NCBI GenBank assembly: GCA_963718315.1
Contig: CAVQZC010000013.1
Location: 124,001 to 188,000 of the forward strand
Length of the DNA: 64,000 bases
Direction of reading: 5' to 3'
From: CAVQZC01 sp963718315
Lineage (GTDB): Bacteria; Actinomycetota; Thermoleophilia; Gaiellales; JAICJC01
Part shown: positions 51,281-59,536 of the stretch, in pieces
How positions within the stretch are numbered: the stretch's first letter is position 1
Layout of the letters: the number at the start of each line of letters is the position of its first letter
The notes under the pieces: generated by a model
Database searches by the model: none
Told to the model about the DNA's origin: nothing
What the model saw: only the letters and a program-made list of their open reading frames with translations
Made by a program: the position numbers and the translations under genes

Positions 51281-52822
51281 ATGCTGCCGCTCGACGCGTT
51301 CACCCCCGACCTGCGAGGGCAGATGAAGGTCTCGACCTCCGGCTCCTCCCCCCTCACCGCCGCGGCCGACCTCGTGGCCGTGATGGTGCCCAAGCCGCCC
51401 GTGCTCGACGGAGCGGGCGCCCAGCTCGACACTGCACTCGACGGCCGCCTGCGCCGCCTGATCGCCTCCGGCGAGGTACGCGGCGCGGTCGGCTCCGTCA
51501 CCATCGTGCACACCGAGGGACTCCCGGTCCGCGCCAAGCGGGTCGCACTCGTCGGTGTCGGATCGGCCGTCGCCGCGGGCCGCGACGAGGTTCGCTCGGC
51601 AGCGGGCGCGGTCGCCCGGGCCGCGTCGGCCGCGAGGGCCACCCGGATCGCGTTTGCGTGCGACGGCACCCGGCTCGAGCCGGCCGACCTGGCCCGCTGC
51701 ATCGTGGAGGGCACGGTGCTCGGCGGGTACCGCTTCGACCGCTACCGCACGCAGAACCGCAACGACCTGCCACCCGTGCCCCGCTCGCTGACGCTGCTCA
51801 CGCGCGAGCGGGCGGCGGGAGCCGCGGCCCGGCGCGCGGAGCTGATCGCCACCGCCACCAACCGGGCGCGCGACCTGCAGAACACGCCGCCCAACGACAT
51901 GGGGCCGCTGGAGCTTGTCGCCCGCGCCCGCGAGATCGCCCGCGGCGACCGCACGCTGCGGGTCGAGGCGCTGGACGAGAGGCGGATGGCGGCGCGCGGC
52001 ATGGGCGCGTTCCTGGCGGTGGCGCGGGCCAGCGCCCGACCGGCTCGCCTGATCGTCATGCGCTACACGCCGGCGCGCGCGCCGCGTCAGCGCGACGTGG
52101 TGCTCGGCCTGGTCGGCAAGGGGCTCACCTTCGACAGCGGCGGCTACACGCTCAAGCCGGGCCGCAGCATGGTCGGCATGAAGTTCGACATGTCGGGTGC
52201 GGCCGCCGTGATCGAGGCGACCGCCGCGATCGCCGAGCTGGGCCTGCCGATTCGCGTGATCACGGTCGTTGGCACCACCGACAACATGATCGACACCAAC
52301 GCCTTCATGGTGGACGAGGTTGTCAAGGCGAGCAACGGCAAGACGATTGAGATCAACAACACCGACGCCGAAGGCCGCCTGGTGCTCGCCGACTGCATGC
52401 ACCACGCCCGCTCCCTGGGCGTGACGCACCTGGTCGACATCGCAACGCTGACCGGCGGCGTGACGTCCGCCCTGGGCGATTACTACGGCGGCATCATGGG
52501 CCGCGACCAGGGCTGGGTCGACCGCCTGATCGACGCCGGCGAGCGATCCGGCGACCACCTCTGGCAGCTGCCCCTCCACGAGACGTTTCGCCGCTACTTC
52601 AGGTCGGATATCGCCGACATGGCGAACTCGTCGACATACGGCATGGCCGTCTCCGGCTACGCCGCCCGGTTCCTGCAGGAGTTCGCGGGCGAGGGCCCCT
52701 GGGCGCACCTCGACATCGCCGGCATCGCCGACCTGATCCGGCCCCGCGGGGACGAGTTCGGCAAAGGGGGAACAGGATTCGGGGTGCGCCTGCTGGTCGA
52801 GCTGGCGGAGTCGCTCTGTTGA
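51281..52822 (+). CDS. Leucyl aminopeptidase (M17 family)
   Basis: 513 residues, from the ATG at 51281. A two-zinc exopeptidase that removes N-terminal residues, cytosolic. The metal-binding and catalytic blocks are VGKGLTFDSGGYTLKP (Lys and Asp ligands) and NNTDAEGRLVLADCM, the M17 signature with Asp/Glu ligands and the catalytic Arg. The N-terminal macro-like domain spans about 1-200. Its TGA overlaps the TTG start of the acyl-CoA dehydrogenase. The frame is open further upstream inside the repeat gene, but homology begins after this ATG. Confidence 0.95.
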   Translation: MLPLDAFTPDLRGQMKVSTSGSSPLTAAADLVAVMVPKPPVLDGAGAQLDTALDGRLRRLIASGEVRGAVGSVTIVHTEGLPVRAKRVALVGVGSAVAAGRDEVRSAAGAVARAASAARATRIAFACDGTRLEPADLARCIVEGTVLGGYRFDRYRTQNRNDLPPVPRSLTLLTRERAAGAAARRAELIATATNRARDLQNTPPNDMGPLELVARAREIARGDRTLRVEALDERRMAARGMGAFLAVARASARPARLIVMRYTPARAPRQRDVVLGLVGKGLTFDSGGYTLKPGRSMVGMKFDMSGAAAVIEATAAIAELGLPIRVITVVGTTDNMIDTNAFMVDEVVKASNGKTIEINNTDAEGRLVLADCMHHARSLGVTHLVDIATLTGGVTSALGDYYGGIMGRDQGWVDRLIDAGERSGDHLWQLPLHETFRRYFRSDIADMANSSTYGMAVSGYAARFLQEFAGEGPWAHLDIAGIADLIRPRGDEFGKGGTGFGVRLLVELAESLC

Positions 52823-53961
52823 GCGGACTGGACTACGACCTGGACGACGAGCACCGGCTGTTCCGCAGCACGGTGCGCGAGTTCGCGGAGCAACGGATCG
52901 GGCCGCAGGCGGAGGAGCTCGACCGGGAGGGCCGGTTTCCCCTGGAGCTGGTCGGGGAGGCAGCGGAGCTGGGGCTGCTGGGGATTCCCATCCCCGAGGA
53001 GTGGGGCGGCGCGGGCTCCGACACCCTGGCCTACGCGCTGGCGATCGAGGAGCTGGCCCGGGTGGACAGCTCGTTTGCGATCACCGTCGCAGCCCACACC
53101 TCGCTGGGCACCACCCCGATCCTCCGGTTCGGTTCGCGCGAGCAGCAAGAGCGGTGGCTTCCCGACCTGGCGGCCGGCAAGCGGCTGGCAGCGTTCGGCC
53201 TGACCGAGCCGGGAGCAGGGTCGGACGCCGGCGCGACCCGCACCACCGGCCGCCTCGAGGACGGCGAGTGGGTGATCGACGGCTCCAAGATGTTCATCAC
53301 CAACGCCGGCACCGAGATCTCGGCCCTGGTCACGATCACCGCCCGCACCGGGCCGGAGGAGATCTCGAACATCGTGGTCTGCAACGGCACGCCGGGCTAC
53401 ACCCCGACGGAGCCGTTGAAGAAGATGGGGTGGCGGTCGTCCGACACGCGGGAACTCTCCTTCCAGGGCTGCCGTGTGCCGGAAGGCAACCTGCTCGGCC
53501 CGCGCGGCGAGGGCTTCCACCAGTTCCTCGAGATCCTCGACGGTGGCCGCATCAGCGTCGCCGCGCTGGGCCTGGGAATGGCCCAGGGGGCGTTCGAGAT
53601 GGCGCTCGCCTATGCCAAATCGCGGGAGCAGTTCGGCCGGCCGATCGGGCGCTTCCAGGCCGTCCAGTTCAAGCTGGCCGACATGGCGACCGAGATCGAG
53701 GCGGCCCGCAGCCTGGTCTGGAAGGCCGCGTGGCTGAAGGACCAGGGACAGCCGTTTGCCCAGCAGGCGGCGATCGCCAAGCTGTACACCGGCGAGCTGG
53801 CCCGGCGCGTGTGCAACGAGTCGCTGCAGGTGCACGGTGGCTACGGGTTCATGGACGAGTACCCGATCAGCCGCTTCTACCGTGACGCCAAGGTGCTCGA
53901 GATCGGCGAGGGAACCAACGAGGTGCAGCGGCTCGTGATCGCCCGCGGCCTCGGTCTGTGA
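52819..53961 (+). CDS. Acyl-CoA dehydrogenase
   Basis: 380 residues from a TTG overlapping the aminopeptidase stop (TTGA). An FAD enzyme that makes trans-2-enoyl-CoA and passes electrons to ETF. FGLTEPGAGSDAGATRT is the FAD/substrate signature, and LQVHGGYGFMDEYPISRFYRD is family signature 2. The catalytic base is E364 in LEIGEGTNEVQ, the short-chain (SCAD/butyryl) position rather than the isovaleryl one. It could supply the enoyl-CoA hydratase, dehydrogenase and thiolase encoded elsewhere in the window. Chain-length preference cannot be fixed. Confidence 0.95.
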   Translation: MSGLDYDLDDEHRLFRSTVREFAEQRIGPQAEELDREGRFPLELVGEAAELGLLGIPIPEEWGGAGSDTLAYALAIEELARVDSSFAITVAAHTSLGTTPILRFGSREQQERWLPDLAAGKRLAAFGLTEPGAGSDAGATRTTGRLEDGEWVIDGSKMFITNAGTEISALVTITARTGPEEISNIVVCNGTPGYTPTEPLKKMGWRSSDTRELSFQGCRVPEGNLLGPRGEGFHQFLEILDGGRISVAALGLGMAQGAFEMALAYAKSREQFGRPIGRFQAVQFKLADMATEIEAARSLVWKAAWLKDQGQPFAQQAAIAKLYTGELARRVCNESLQVHGGYGFMDEYPISRFYRDAKVLEIGEGTNEVQRLVIARGLGL

Positions 53962-54491
53962 CAGCGGCGCAGGGGCTGCAGGGCGGGGGCTTGGTCTTCG
54001 CGCTAGGGCTCCTGCTGGCAACCGCGGTGGCACGGGCGCTGCCGGAAGGCTGGCCCCGACGCGTGACGGAGGAGACGGGCATCATCCTCGCCTGCGCGGG
54101 TCCTGCCATCGCCGTACTCGCCCCGTACGTCGAGCACCGGGTGTGGCCGGTCGCCGTGATCATCGCGGTCGGCTACGGCGGCTTCTTCCTGTTGCGCACG
54201 TGGCAGCTCCGGCGCGCCAACCGCGACGGCGTCCGCCGGTTGGTGGGGCTCCACCGGGACGCAAGCTACGGCGAGGTGCTGCAGCAGGTGGAGCGGCTGG
54301 AACCGCGGCCGGTGGCGCTGACCGGCCAGATCGTGCTCGCGGTGACTGCCGCCGCCGTGCTGGTCGTCGGCGACGCCGTCGGCCTGCTGGTGCCCGCGTT
54401 TACCGCTCTCTGCCTGGGCATCGGCGAGACAACCGCGCGTGGCGCCTACCATCGACAGCTGGGCAAGAAAGTGCGTCAGATCGGCCACTAG
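53958..54491 (+). CDS. Hypothetical membrane protein
   Basis: 177 residues from a GTG overlapping the acyl-CoA dehydrogenase stop (GTGA). About five hydrophobic segments: 12-28, 40-58, 64-82, 123-140 and 143-158. Between the third and fourth lies a cytosolic-type loop of about 40 residues (RRANRDGVRRLVGLHRDAS..EVLQQVERLEPR). The tail is basic (HRQLGKKVRQIGH). I do not recognise a family. Coupling to the dehydrogenase may be only genomic packing. Confidence 0.6.
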   Translation: MTAAQGLQGGGLVFALGLLLATAVARALPEGWPRRVTEETGIILACAGPAIAVLAPYVEHRVWPVAVIIAVGYGGFFLLRTWQLRRANRDGVRRLVGLHRDASYGEVLQQVERLEPRPVALTGQIVLAVTAAAVLVVGDAVGLLVPAFTALCLGIGETTARGAYHRQLGKKVRQIGH

Positions 54492-54505
54492 GCAAGGAGG
54501 GCACC

Positions 54506-55081
54506 ATGGTTCAGGAGGCTCGTCTGGAGGACGCCGGCTCAGGCCTGACTCCGGTCACGCCGGGGTGGTTCGTCGTCAACGTCGCCGACGCGGCGTGGCT
54601 CCGCAACGACGCGTTCGGCAACCGCTGCCACTTCGAGAGCAACCGGCGCGTCTTGATGGACAGGCCCGGCGCCGAGCCGCAGATGTTCTCCGAGACGGGG
54701 TTCACGCTCGCGGTGCTGGAGCCCGGGAAGCCGACCGGGATGTACCACGCCGAGTCCAGACAGGAGGACTTCCTGGTGCTCGCCGGGGAGTGCCTGATGG
54801 TGATCGAGGAAGAGGAGCGACCGCTGCGGGCCTGGGACTTCGTGCACTGCCCGCCGGGAACGAACCACGTCTTCATCGGCCGCGGCGAGGGGCCGTGCGT
54901 GATCTTCATGGCAGGCTCCCGGCACGAGGGCTCCACCATCCGCTACCCGAGGTCGGAGGCGGCGCTTCGCCGCGGCGGGGGAGTCGAGACCGAGACGGCC
55001 AGCCCGCATGAGGCCTACGCCCGCTTCTCGCACTGGCGATTGGGCCGCCCGGACACCTGGGCCGAGCTCCCCTGGGCCTAA
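54506..55081 (+). CDS. Cupin-domain protein
   Basis: 191 residues with AAGGAGG before the ATG. The cupin core is at about 70-140: TGMYHAESRQEDFLVLAGECLMVIEEEE (motif 1, with His and Glu but fewer metal ligands than usual) and DFVHCPPGTNHVFIGRGEGPCVIF (motif 2, Pro-Gly-Thr-x-His). A C-terminal tail of about 40 residues contains ASPHEAYARFSHW and RPDTWAELPW. Single-domain cupins of this type include sugar isomerases and small regulatory proteins; the substrate is not predictable. Confidence 0.85.
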   Translation: MVQEARLEDAGSGLTPVTPGWFVVNVADAAWLRNDAFGNRCHFESNRRVLMDRPGAEPQMFSETGFTLAVLEPGKPTGMYHAESRQEDFLVLAGECLMVIEEEERPLRAWDFVHCPPGTNHVFIGRGEGPCVIFMAGSRHEGSTIRYPRSEAALRRGGGVETETASPHEAYARFSHWRLGRPDTWAELPWA

Positions 55082-55095
55082 GAACTAAGAGCGCC

Positions 55096-56298
55096 TCAGC
55101 GCATCCGGGTGACCGGGTAGCCGCTGGCGCGGACGAGCTGGACGATCTGCTCGGCGTGCGCCTCATCCCGGGTCTCGAGGATCAGCTCGATGCCGGTCTC
55201 GGCAACGGCGACGTCGACGCTCTCGCGGTGGTGCGAGACAACCAGGATGTTGACATGGGCGTCGGCGATCACCTTGAGGAGCTCCATCAGCTGGCCGGCC
55301 CGGTCGGACAGCCGGGTGCGGATCACCAGGTAGCGGCCCTGGTTGGTGAGTCCGAACCGGATCACCTGCATCAGCAGCGGGGTGTCGATGTTGCCGCCGG
55401 AGAGCACGGCCACTGCCTTGCGAGCCGTCACCTTGCCCGACAACAAGGCGGCCAGCGCCACGGCCCCGGCGCCCTCGGCCACGGTCTTCGTGCGCTCGAG
55501 CAGGTGGACGATCGTCTGGCCGATCTCGGCATCGGTGACGGTGACCACGTCGTCGACCAGCTCGCGGACGAGGTGGAAGGTGATCTCTCCGGGCCGCTTG
55601 ACGGCGATACCGTCGGCGATCGTCTCGGTCTGCGGCACCGGATGGATGTCGCCGCGGTCGAGTGAGGCCACGTACGGCGCGCAACCGGCGGCCTGGACGC
55701 CCACGATTCGCACTTCGGGCCGCTGCTGCTTGATCGCCAGGGCGACCCCGGACAGCAGGCCGCCGCCGCCCAGCGGCACCAGCACGGTATCGACGTCGGG
55801 GCAGTCCTCGAGGATCTCGAGGCCCACGGTGCCCTGGCCGGTGATGACCTTCTCGTCGTCGAACGGGTGGACGAGGGTGCGCCCGGTGCGGGCCGCGTCC
55901 GCCTGTGCTGCCGCAACGGCGTCGTCGACGCTCTCGCCTGCCAGCTTGACGGTGGCGCCGTAGCCCTCGGTCGCGCCGACCTTCGCGAGCGACGCGGCGC
56001 CCGGCATGTAGACGGTCGCGGCGACGCCCGCCTGGCGCGCGGCGAAGGCCACCGCCTGGGCGTGGTTGCCCGCCGACGGGGCGATCACGCCCGCGGCTCG
56101 CTGCTCGTCGGTCAACGACAACATCTTCGTGAAAGCGCCCCGGATCTTGAACGAGCCGGTGCGCTGCTGGTTCTCGAACTTCAGCCAGACGTCGCATCCC
56201 GCCCAGGTCGAAAACGTGTCCGAGCGGAGCAATGGCGTACGGTGCGCGACCCCCTCGAGCCGGGCCGCGGCGGCCTTGATGTCGTCGAGTGTCACCAT
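55096..56298 (-). CDS. ilvA: Threonine ammonia-lyase (threonine dehydratase) with ACT domain
   Basis: 400 residues from the ATG at 56296-56298. A PLP fold II enzyme that turns threonine into 2-oxobutanoate and ammonia. The PLP lysine is in QQRTGSFKIRGAFTKM, the phosphate loop is VPLGGGGLLSGVALAI, and the cofactor-binding AGNHAQAVAFAA is also seen. The C-terminal about 75 residues (TRLSDRAGQLMELLKVIADAHVNIL) are one ACT domain, the short TdcB-like/actinobacterial form, likely an allosteric amino-acid site. It may be biosynthetic (isoleucine) or catabolic; the neighbours do not decide. Convergent with the cupin gene. Confidence 0.94.
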   Translation of the reverse strand: MVTLDDIKAAAARLEGVAHRTPLLRSDTFSTWAGCDVWLKFENQQRTGSFKIRGAFTKMLSLTDEQRAAGVIAPSAGNHAQAVAFAARQAGVAATVYMPGAASLAKVGATEGYGATVKLAGESVDDAVAAAQADAARTGRTLVHPFDDEKVITGQGTVGLEILEDCPDVDTVLVPLGGGGLLSGVALAIKQQRPEVRIVGVQAAGCAPYVASLDRGDIHPVPQTETIADGIAVKRPGEITFHLVRELVDDVVTVTDAEIGQTIVHLLERTKTVAEGAGAVALAALLSGKVTARKAVAVLSGGNIDTPLLMQVIRFGLTNQGRYLVIRTRLSDRAGQLMELLKVIADAHVNILVVSHHRESVDVAVAETGIELILETRDEAHAEQIVQLVRASGYPVTRMR

Positions 56299-56312
56299 CG
56301 TGGTGACGGCGA

Positions 56313-56329
56313 ACAGTACCCGATAGGCT
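56313..56329. promoter_or_regulatory. Divergent promoter region ilvA/ppa
   Basis: In the 38-base gap, TAGGCT (56324-56329, plus) lies seven bases before the ppa ATG, and TACTGT (56318-56313, minus) lies 14 bases before the ilvA ATG. Both are -10-like and back to back. The -35 boxes would fall in the opposite gene. Confidence 0.4.
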
Positions 56330-56336
56330 CTGCGCC

Positions 56337-56849
56337 ATGACCGACGAAACGCCGCTCTACGCCTACATCGAGATCCCCAAGGGAAGCCGCAACAAGTACG
56401 AGTTCGATCCCGAGCTCGGCCAGATCGTTCTCGACCGCACGCTGTGGACGAGCGTCGTCTACCCGGCGGACTACGGGTTCCTGATCGATACGCTGGGGCG
56501 CGACGGCGACCCGGTCGACACCCTGGTGCTGGTCGCCGAGCCAACGTTCCCGGGCTGCGTGATCCCGGTCGAGCCGATCGGCGTGTTCGAGATGAGCGAC
56601 GAGAAGGGCGAGGACCACAAGGTGCTGTGCGTTCCCTACAAGGATCCGAAGTGGAGCCACATGCACGACATCTCGGACATCCGCGACAGCCTGCTCGACG
56701 AGATCTCGCACTTCTTCGACGTCTACAAGGACCTCGAGCACGGCGCCGACACGGTGGTCGGCGGCTGGTTCGGGCGCAAGACCGCCGACGAGGTGATCGC
56801 CGAGGGCCAGGCGGCGCACATCGCGGCGCGGGCCGCGCCTCAGAGCTAA
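56337..56849 (+). CDS. ppa: Inorganic pyrophosphatase
   Basis: 170 residues, family I soluble pyrophosphatase that drives biosynthetic reactions by splitting PPi. It starts with IEIPKGSRNKYEFD. The Mg-binding loop DGDPVDTLVLV carries three aspartates, and VVYPADYGFL and WSHMHDISD are other active-site strands. Length is normal. It overlaps the convergent meaB gene by four bases. Probably leaderless, with TAGGCT seven bases before the ATG. Confidence 0.97.
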   Translation: MTDETPLYAYIEIPKGSRNKYEFDPELGQIVLDRTLWTSVVYPADYGFLIDTLGRDGDPVDTLVLVAEPTFPGCVIPVEPIGVFEMSDEKGEDHKVLCVPYKDPKWSHMHDISDIRDSLLDEISHFFDVYKDLEHGADTVVGGWFGRKTADEVIAEGQAAHIAARAAPQS

Positions 56850-57817
56850 TCGTCGCCGGGCTGGCCGCGGAACACGCGGTCGGCCAGCACCCGGGTCGCC
56901 GCTAACGGATCGATCCGGCGCTCGTGTACGTCGTCCAGCAGGCCGCGCAGCTCCGGGTCTCGCTCCACCGCGCGGGCCAGCCTGCGGCGGGCCTGGGCCA
57001 CGGCCAGCGCCACCACCTCCTGCTCGAGGCTCCGCCGGCGGCGGCCGGCCAGCCCCTCCTCGCCCAGGAACGCCCGGTGCTCGCCGACGGCATCCCACAG
57101 CTCGGTGATCCCCTCGCCCCGGATCGCCTCGGTCTCGACGATCGGCGTCCGCCACTCGCGATTGCGGTCGAGCGAGAGGATCGAGCGGATCTCGGACCGC
57201 ATGGTGCGCGCGGCCGGATGGTCGGCCTTGTTGATGACGATCACGTCGGGGATCTCCATCACGCCGGCCTTCAGCGCCTGCACCGAGTCGCCCGAGCCGG
57301 GCATCAGCACCAGCACCACCGTGTCGGCGACCGACGCCACCTCGACCTCCGACTGCCCGACTCCGACCGTCTCCAGCAGCAGCACGTCCTTGCCCGACGC
57401 GTCGAGGATGAGGAGGGTCTGCAGCGTGGCGGCTGCAACGCCGCCCAGGTGGCCGCGCGTGGACATCGAGCGGATGAACACGCCGGGGTCGAGGAAGTGC
57501 TCGGACAGCCGGATGCGGTCGCCCAGCACCGCCCCCTGTGTAAACGGGCTGGAGGGGTCGACCGACACCACGCCCACGGTCTGCTCCTCGCGCCGCAGGT
57601 GCGCCACCAGCGTCGCGATCAGGCTCGACTTGCCGACCCCGGGCGGGCCCGTGAACCCGGCGATCGTCGCCGATCCGGTATGGGGATAGAGCGCCGCGAC
57701 CAGCTCGGCCGCCTGCGCCCCTCCGTCCTCGACCACCGAGATCGCGCGCGCCACCGCCCGCCGGTCGCCCGACTCGACCCCGCTGACCAGCTCCTCGACG
57801 TCGACCTGACGGCTCAC
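56846..57817 (-). CDS. MeaB/ArgK-family GTPase, acyl-CoA mutase chaperone
   Basis: 323 residues, a G3E-family P-loop GTPase. Walker A is GFTGPPGVGKSSLIATL. VSVDPSSPFTQGAVLGDRIRL is the switch I region, and LLLETVGVGQSEVEVASVAD carries switch II. The NKAD guanine motif is in VIVINKADHPAA. The dimerisation arm is at the C-terminus. Such proteins gate adenosylcobalamin delivery to, and protect, methylmalonyl- or isobutyryl-CoA mutase; the only mutase seen here is at 18231/19406, 36 kb away. Coupled to hisC by ATGA (57814-57817). Confidence 0.95.
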   Translation of the reverse strand: MSRQVDVEELVSGVESGDRRAVARAISVVEDGGAQAAELVAALYPHTGSATIAGFTGPPGVGKSSLIATLVAHLRREEQTVGVVSVDPSSPFTQGAVLGDRIRLSEHFLDPGVFIRSMSTRGHLGGVAAATLQTLLILDASGKDVLLLETVGVGQSEVEVASVADTVVLVLMPGSGDSVQALKAGVMEIPDVIVINKADHPAARTMRSEIRSILSLDRNREWRTPIVETEAIRGEGITELWDAVGEHRAFLGEEGLAGRRRRSLEQEVVALAVAQARRRLARAVERDPELRGLLDDVHERRIDPLAATRVLADRVFRGQPGDD

Positions 57818-58893
57818 GCGGGCTGCAACGCTCGCGCCAGTGCGTCGGCAAACAGCAGGTTCTCCTCCGGCGTGCCGACGGTGACCCGGACGGCGTCAGG
57901 CGCGCCGAACGACGCCAGCGGCCGGATCACGATGCCCTCCTGCTCGAGCCGGCCGGCCAGGCCGGCCGCGTCGCCGACCCTGGCGAACACGAAGTTGGCG
58001 AAGGCCTGCTCGGTGGGTACGCCGGCGTCGGCGAACGCCTGCTCGATGACCGCGCGGCCGACCGTGTTCAGGTCGCGGCGGCGGGCGATCTCGGCCGGCT
58101 GGTCGAGGCTGGCGAGTGCGGCCGCGTGGGCCAGCTCGGACGTGGCAAACGGCCGCCCCACCTTGGCCAGCGCGACGCCTGTCTCGGCGGGCACCACGGC
58201 GTAGCCGATCCGGAGGCCGGCGAGGCCGTAGATCTTCGAGAACGTACGCAGCACGGCCACGTTGTCCCGGTCGGCAAACTCGGCGACCGCATCCGGGTAC
58301 CCGGGATCGGTGACGTACTCGTGGTAGGCGTGGTCGAGCACGGCCAGCACCCCGGCCGGCAGCTGGTCGAGGAAGCGGGCCAGCCGATCTCGTCGGACGA
58401 TCCCGCCGGTCGGGTTGTTGGGGTTGCAGACGTAGACCAGGCGGGTGCGTCCGCCGATCCGCTCGAGCATCGCGTCGAGGTCGCACGAACCGTCGCGGAG
58501 GTCGACCAGCACCGGCTCGCCGGCGTGCTTGATCGCGTCCAGCCGGTAGCTGACGAACGACGGCCAGCCGGTGACGATCTCGTCGCCGGGGTCGAGGTAT
58601 GCAAGCGACAGATCACCGACCAGCGCGTCCGCCCCGTTGCCGATCACCACCCGAGACGGGTCGACACCGTGCCGCTCGGCCAGCGCCTGGCGCAGCTCCG
58701 GCCCGCGCTCCGGGTAGCGGTTCAGCTCGGGAGCCTGGCGTGCGATCGCCTCCAGCGCAGAGGGGAACGGACCGTAGGGGCCCTCGTTCGACGCCAGCTT
58801 GACGACGCGCCCCAGACCCAGCTCGCGGCGCACGGCCGCAGCCGGTTTCCCCGGCTGATACACGTGCAGCTGATCAAGCGTGGAGCGAGGCAT
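57814..58893 (-). CDS. hisC: Histidinol-phosphate aminotransferase
   Basis: 359 residues from the ATG at 58891-58893. A PLP fold I aminotransferase that makes histidinol phosphate. It starts TLDQLHVYQPGKPAAAVRRELG. Seen: KLASNEGPYGP, RYPERGPELRQALAERHG, CNPNNPTGGIV, and the PLP lysine in RTFSKIYGLAGLRIGYAV with the Arg of the phosphate site. The family also includes phenylalanine/aromatic aminotransferases (Pat), so specificity is probable rather than certain; no other his genes lie near. TACTCT ten bases upstream suggests a very short leader. Confidence 0.9.
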   Translation of the reverse strand: MPRSTLDQLHVYQPGKPAAAVRRELGLGRVVKLASNEGPYGPFPSALEAIARQAPELNRYPERGPELRQALAERHGVDPSRVVIGNGADALVGDLSLAYLDPGDEIVTGWPSFVSYRLDAIKHAGEPVLVDLRDGSCDLDAMLERIGGRTRLVYVCNPNNPTGGIVRRDRLARFLDQLPAGVLAVLDHAYHEYVTDPGYPDAVAEFADRDNVAVLRTFSKIYGLAGLRIGYAVVPAETGVALAKVGRPFATSELAHAAALASLDQPAEIARRRDLNTVGRAVIEQAFADAGVPTEQAFANFVFARVGDAAGLAGRLEQEGIVIRPLASFGAPDAVRVTVGTPEENLLFADALARALQPA

Positions 58894-58897
58894 AAGG

Positions 58898-58917
58898 GTG
58901 GCTAGAGTACCAGCCAC
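58898..58917. promoter_or_regulatory. Symmetric divergent promoter/operator between hisC and the LON-domain gene
   Basis: GTGGCT (58898-58903) and AGCCAC (58912-58917) flank an 8-base centre that reads as -10-like TAGAGT on the plus strand (58903-58908) and TACTCT on the minus strand (58909-58904). Each is ten bases from its start codon. The inverted repeat could be a regulator site covering both promoters. Confidence 0.45.
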
Positions 58918-58918
58918 C

Positions 58919-59536
58919 TTGGCCGCTCCCCGCGAGATCGGGATCTTCGCGCTGGGCACCGTCCTCGTTCCCGGTGAGCTGATGCCGCTGCACATCTTCG
59001 AGCCCCGGTACAGGGAGCTGATCGGCGACTGCGAGCGCGACCAGGTGCCGTTCCTGCTCCTGTTCACCGACGACGAGGGCACCCGCGAGGTCGGGTGCAC
59101 GGCCCAGCTGGTCGAGGTCGTCGAGCGGTTCGACGACGGCCGGATGAACGTCGTGGTCGAGGGCCGCGACGTGGTCAAGGTCGTCCAGCTCACCCGCGGC
59201 CGGGGATACACGACCGCCGTGGTGGAACCGGCGCCCGACGACCTGTCCGCCGAAGGCGACCAGGAGGCGGCTCTCGACCTCTACCGGCAGATCGCGGAGG
59301 CCGGCGGCGGCGATCCCCAGGAGGATCTGCTGGCCTCCGCGCGCCCGCTCTCCTACGCCATCATGTCCCGCGTCGAGTTCCCATCCGACGAGAAGCAGCG
59401 GCTGCTCGAGCTGCGCTCCGAGCGGGAACGCCTGACGGGGGTGACCGAGCTGCTGGCCCGCGGCCTGCAGGCGCTCGAGGCGATGGCCAAGGTTCGGGAG
59501 CGCGCCCACACCAACGGCAAAGTCGACCGCGGGTGA
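58919..59536 (+). CDS. LON N-terminal (substrate-binding) domain protein
   Basis: 205 residues from a TTG at 58919. The LON substrate-binding fold begins EIGIFALGTVLVPGELMPLHIFEPRYRELIGDC, and NVVVEGRDVVKVVQLTRGRGY with a helical C-terminus follows. There is no AAA+ or protease domain, so it is one of the stand-alone LON-domain proteins of unknown function common in actinobacteria. The TTG start follows from the position of the shared promoter and the point where homology begins; the frame is open a little further left. Coupled to the EamA transporter (GTGA). Confidence 0.85.
   Translation: MAAPREIGIFALGTVLVPGELMPLHIFEPRYRELIGDCERDQVPFLLLFTDDEGTREVGCTAQLVEVVERFDDGRMNVVVEGRDVVKVVQLTRGRGYTTAVVEPAPDDLSAEGDQEAALDLYRQIAEAGGGDPQEDLLASARPLSYAIMSRVEFPSDEKQRLLELRSERERLTGVTELLARGLQALEAMAKVRERAHTNGKVDRG

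Noticed and set aside
54143..55081. 312-codon frame starting upstream of the cupin gene
   Set aside because: The first 120 codons overlap the membrane-protein gene in another frame and are low-complexity. A strong ribosome site precedes the ATG at 54506.
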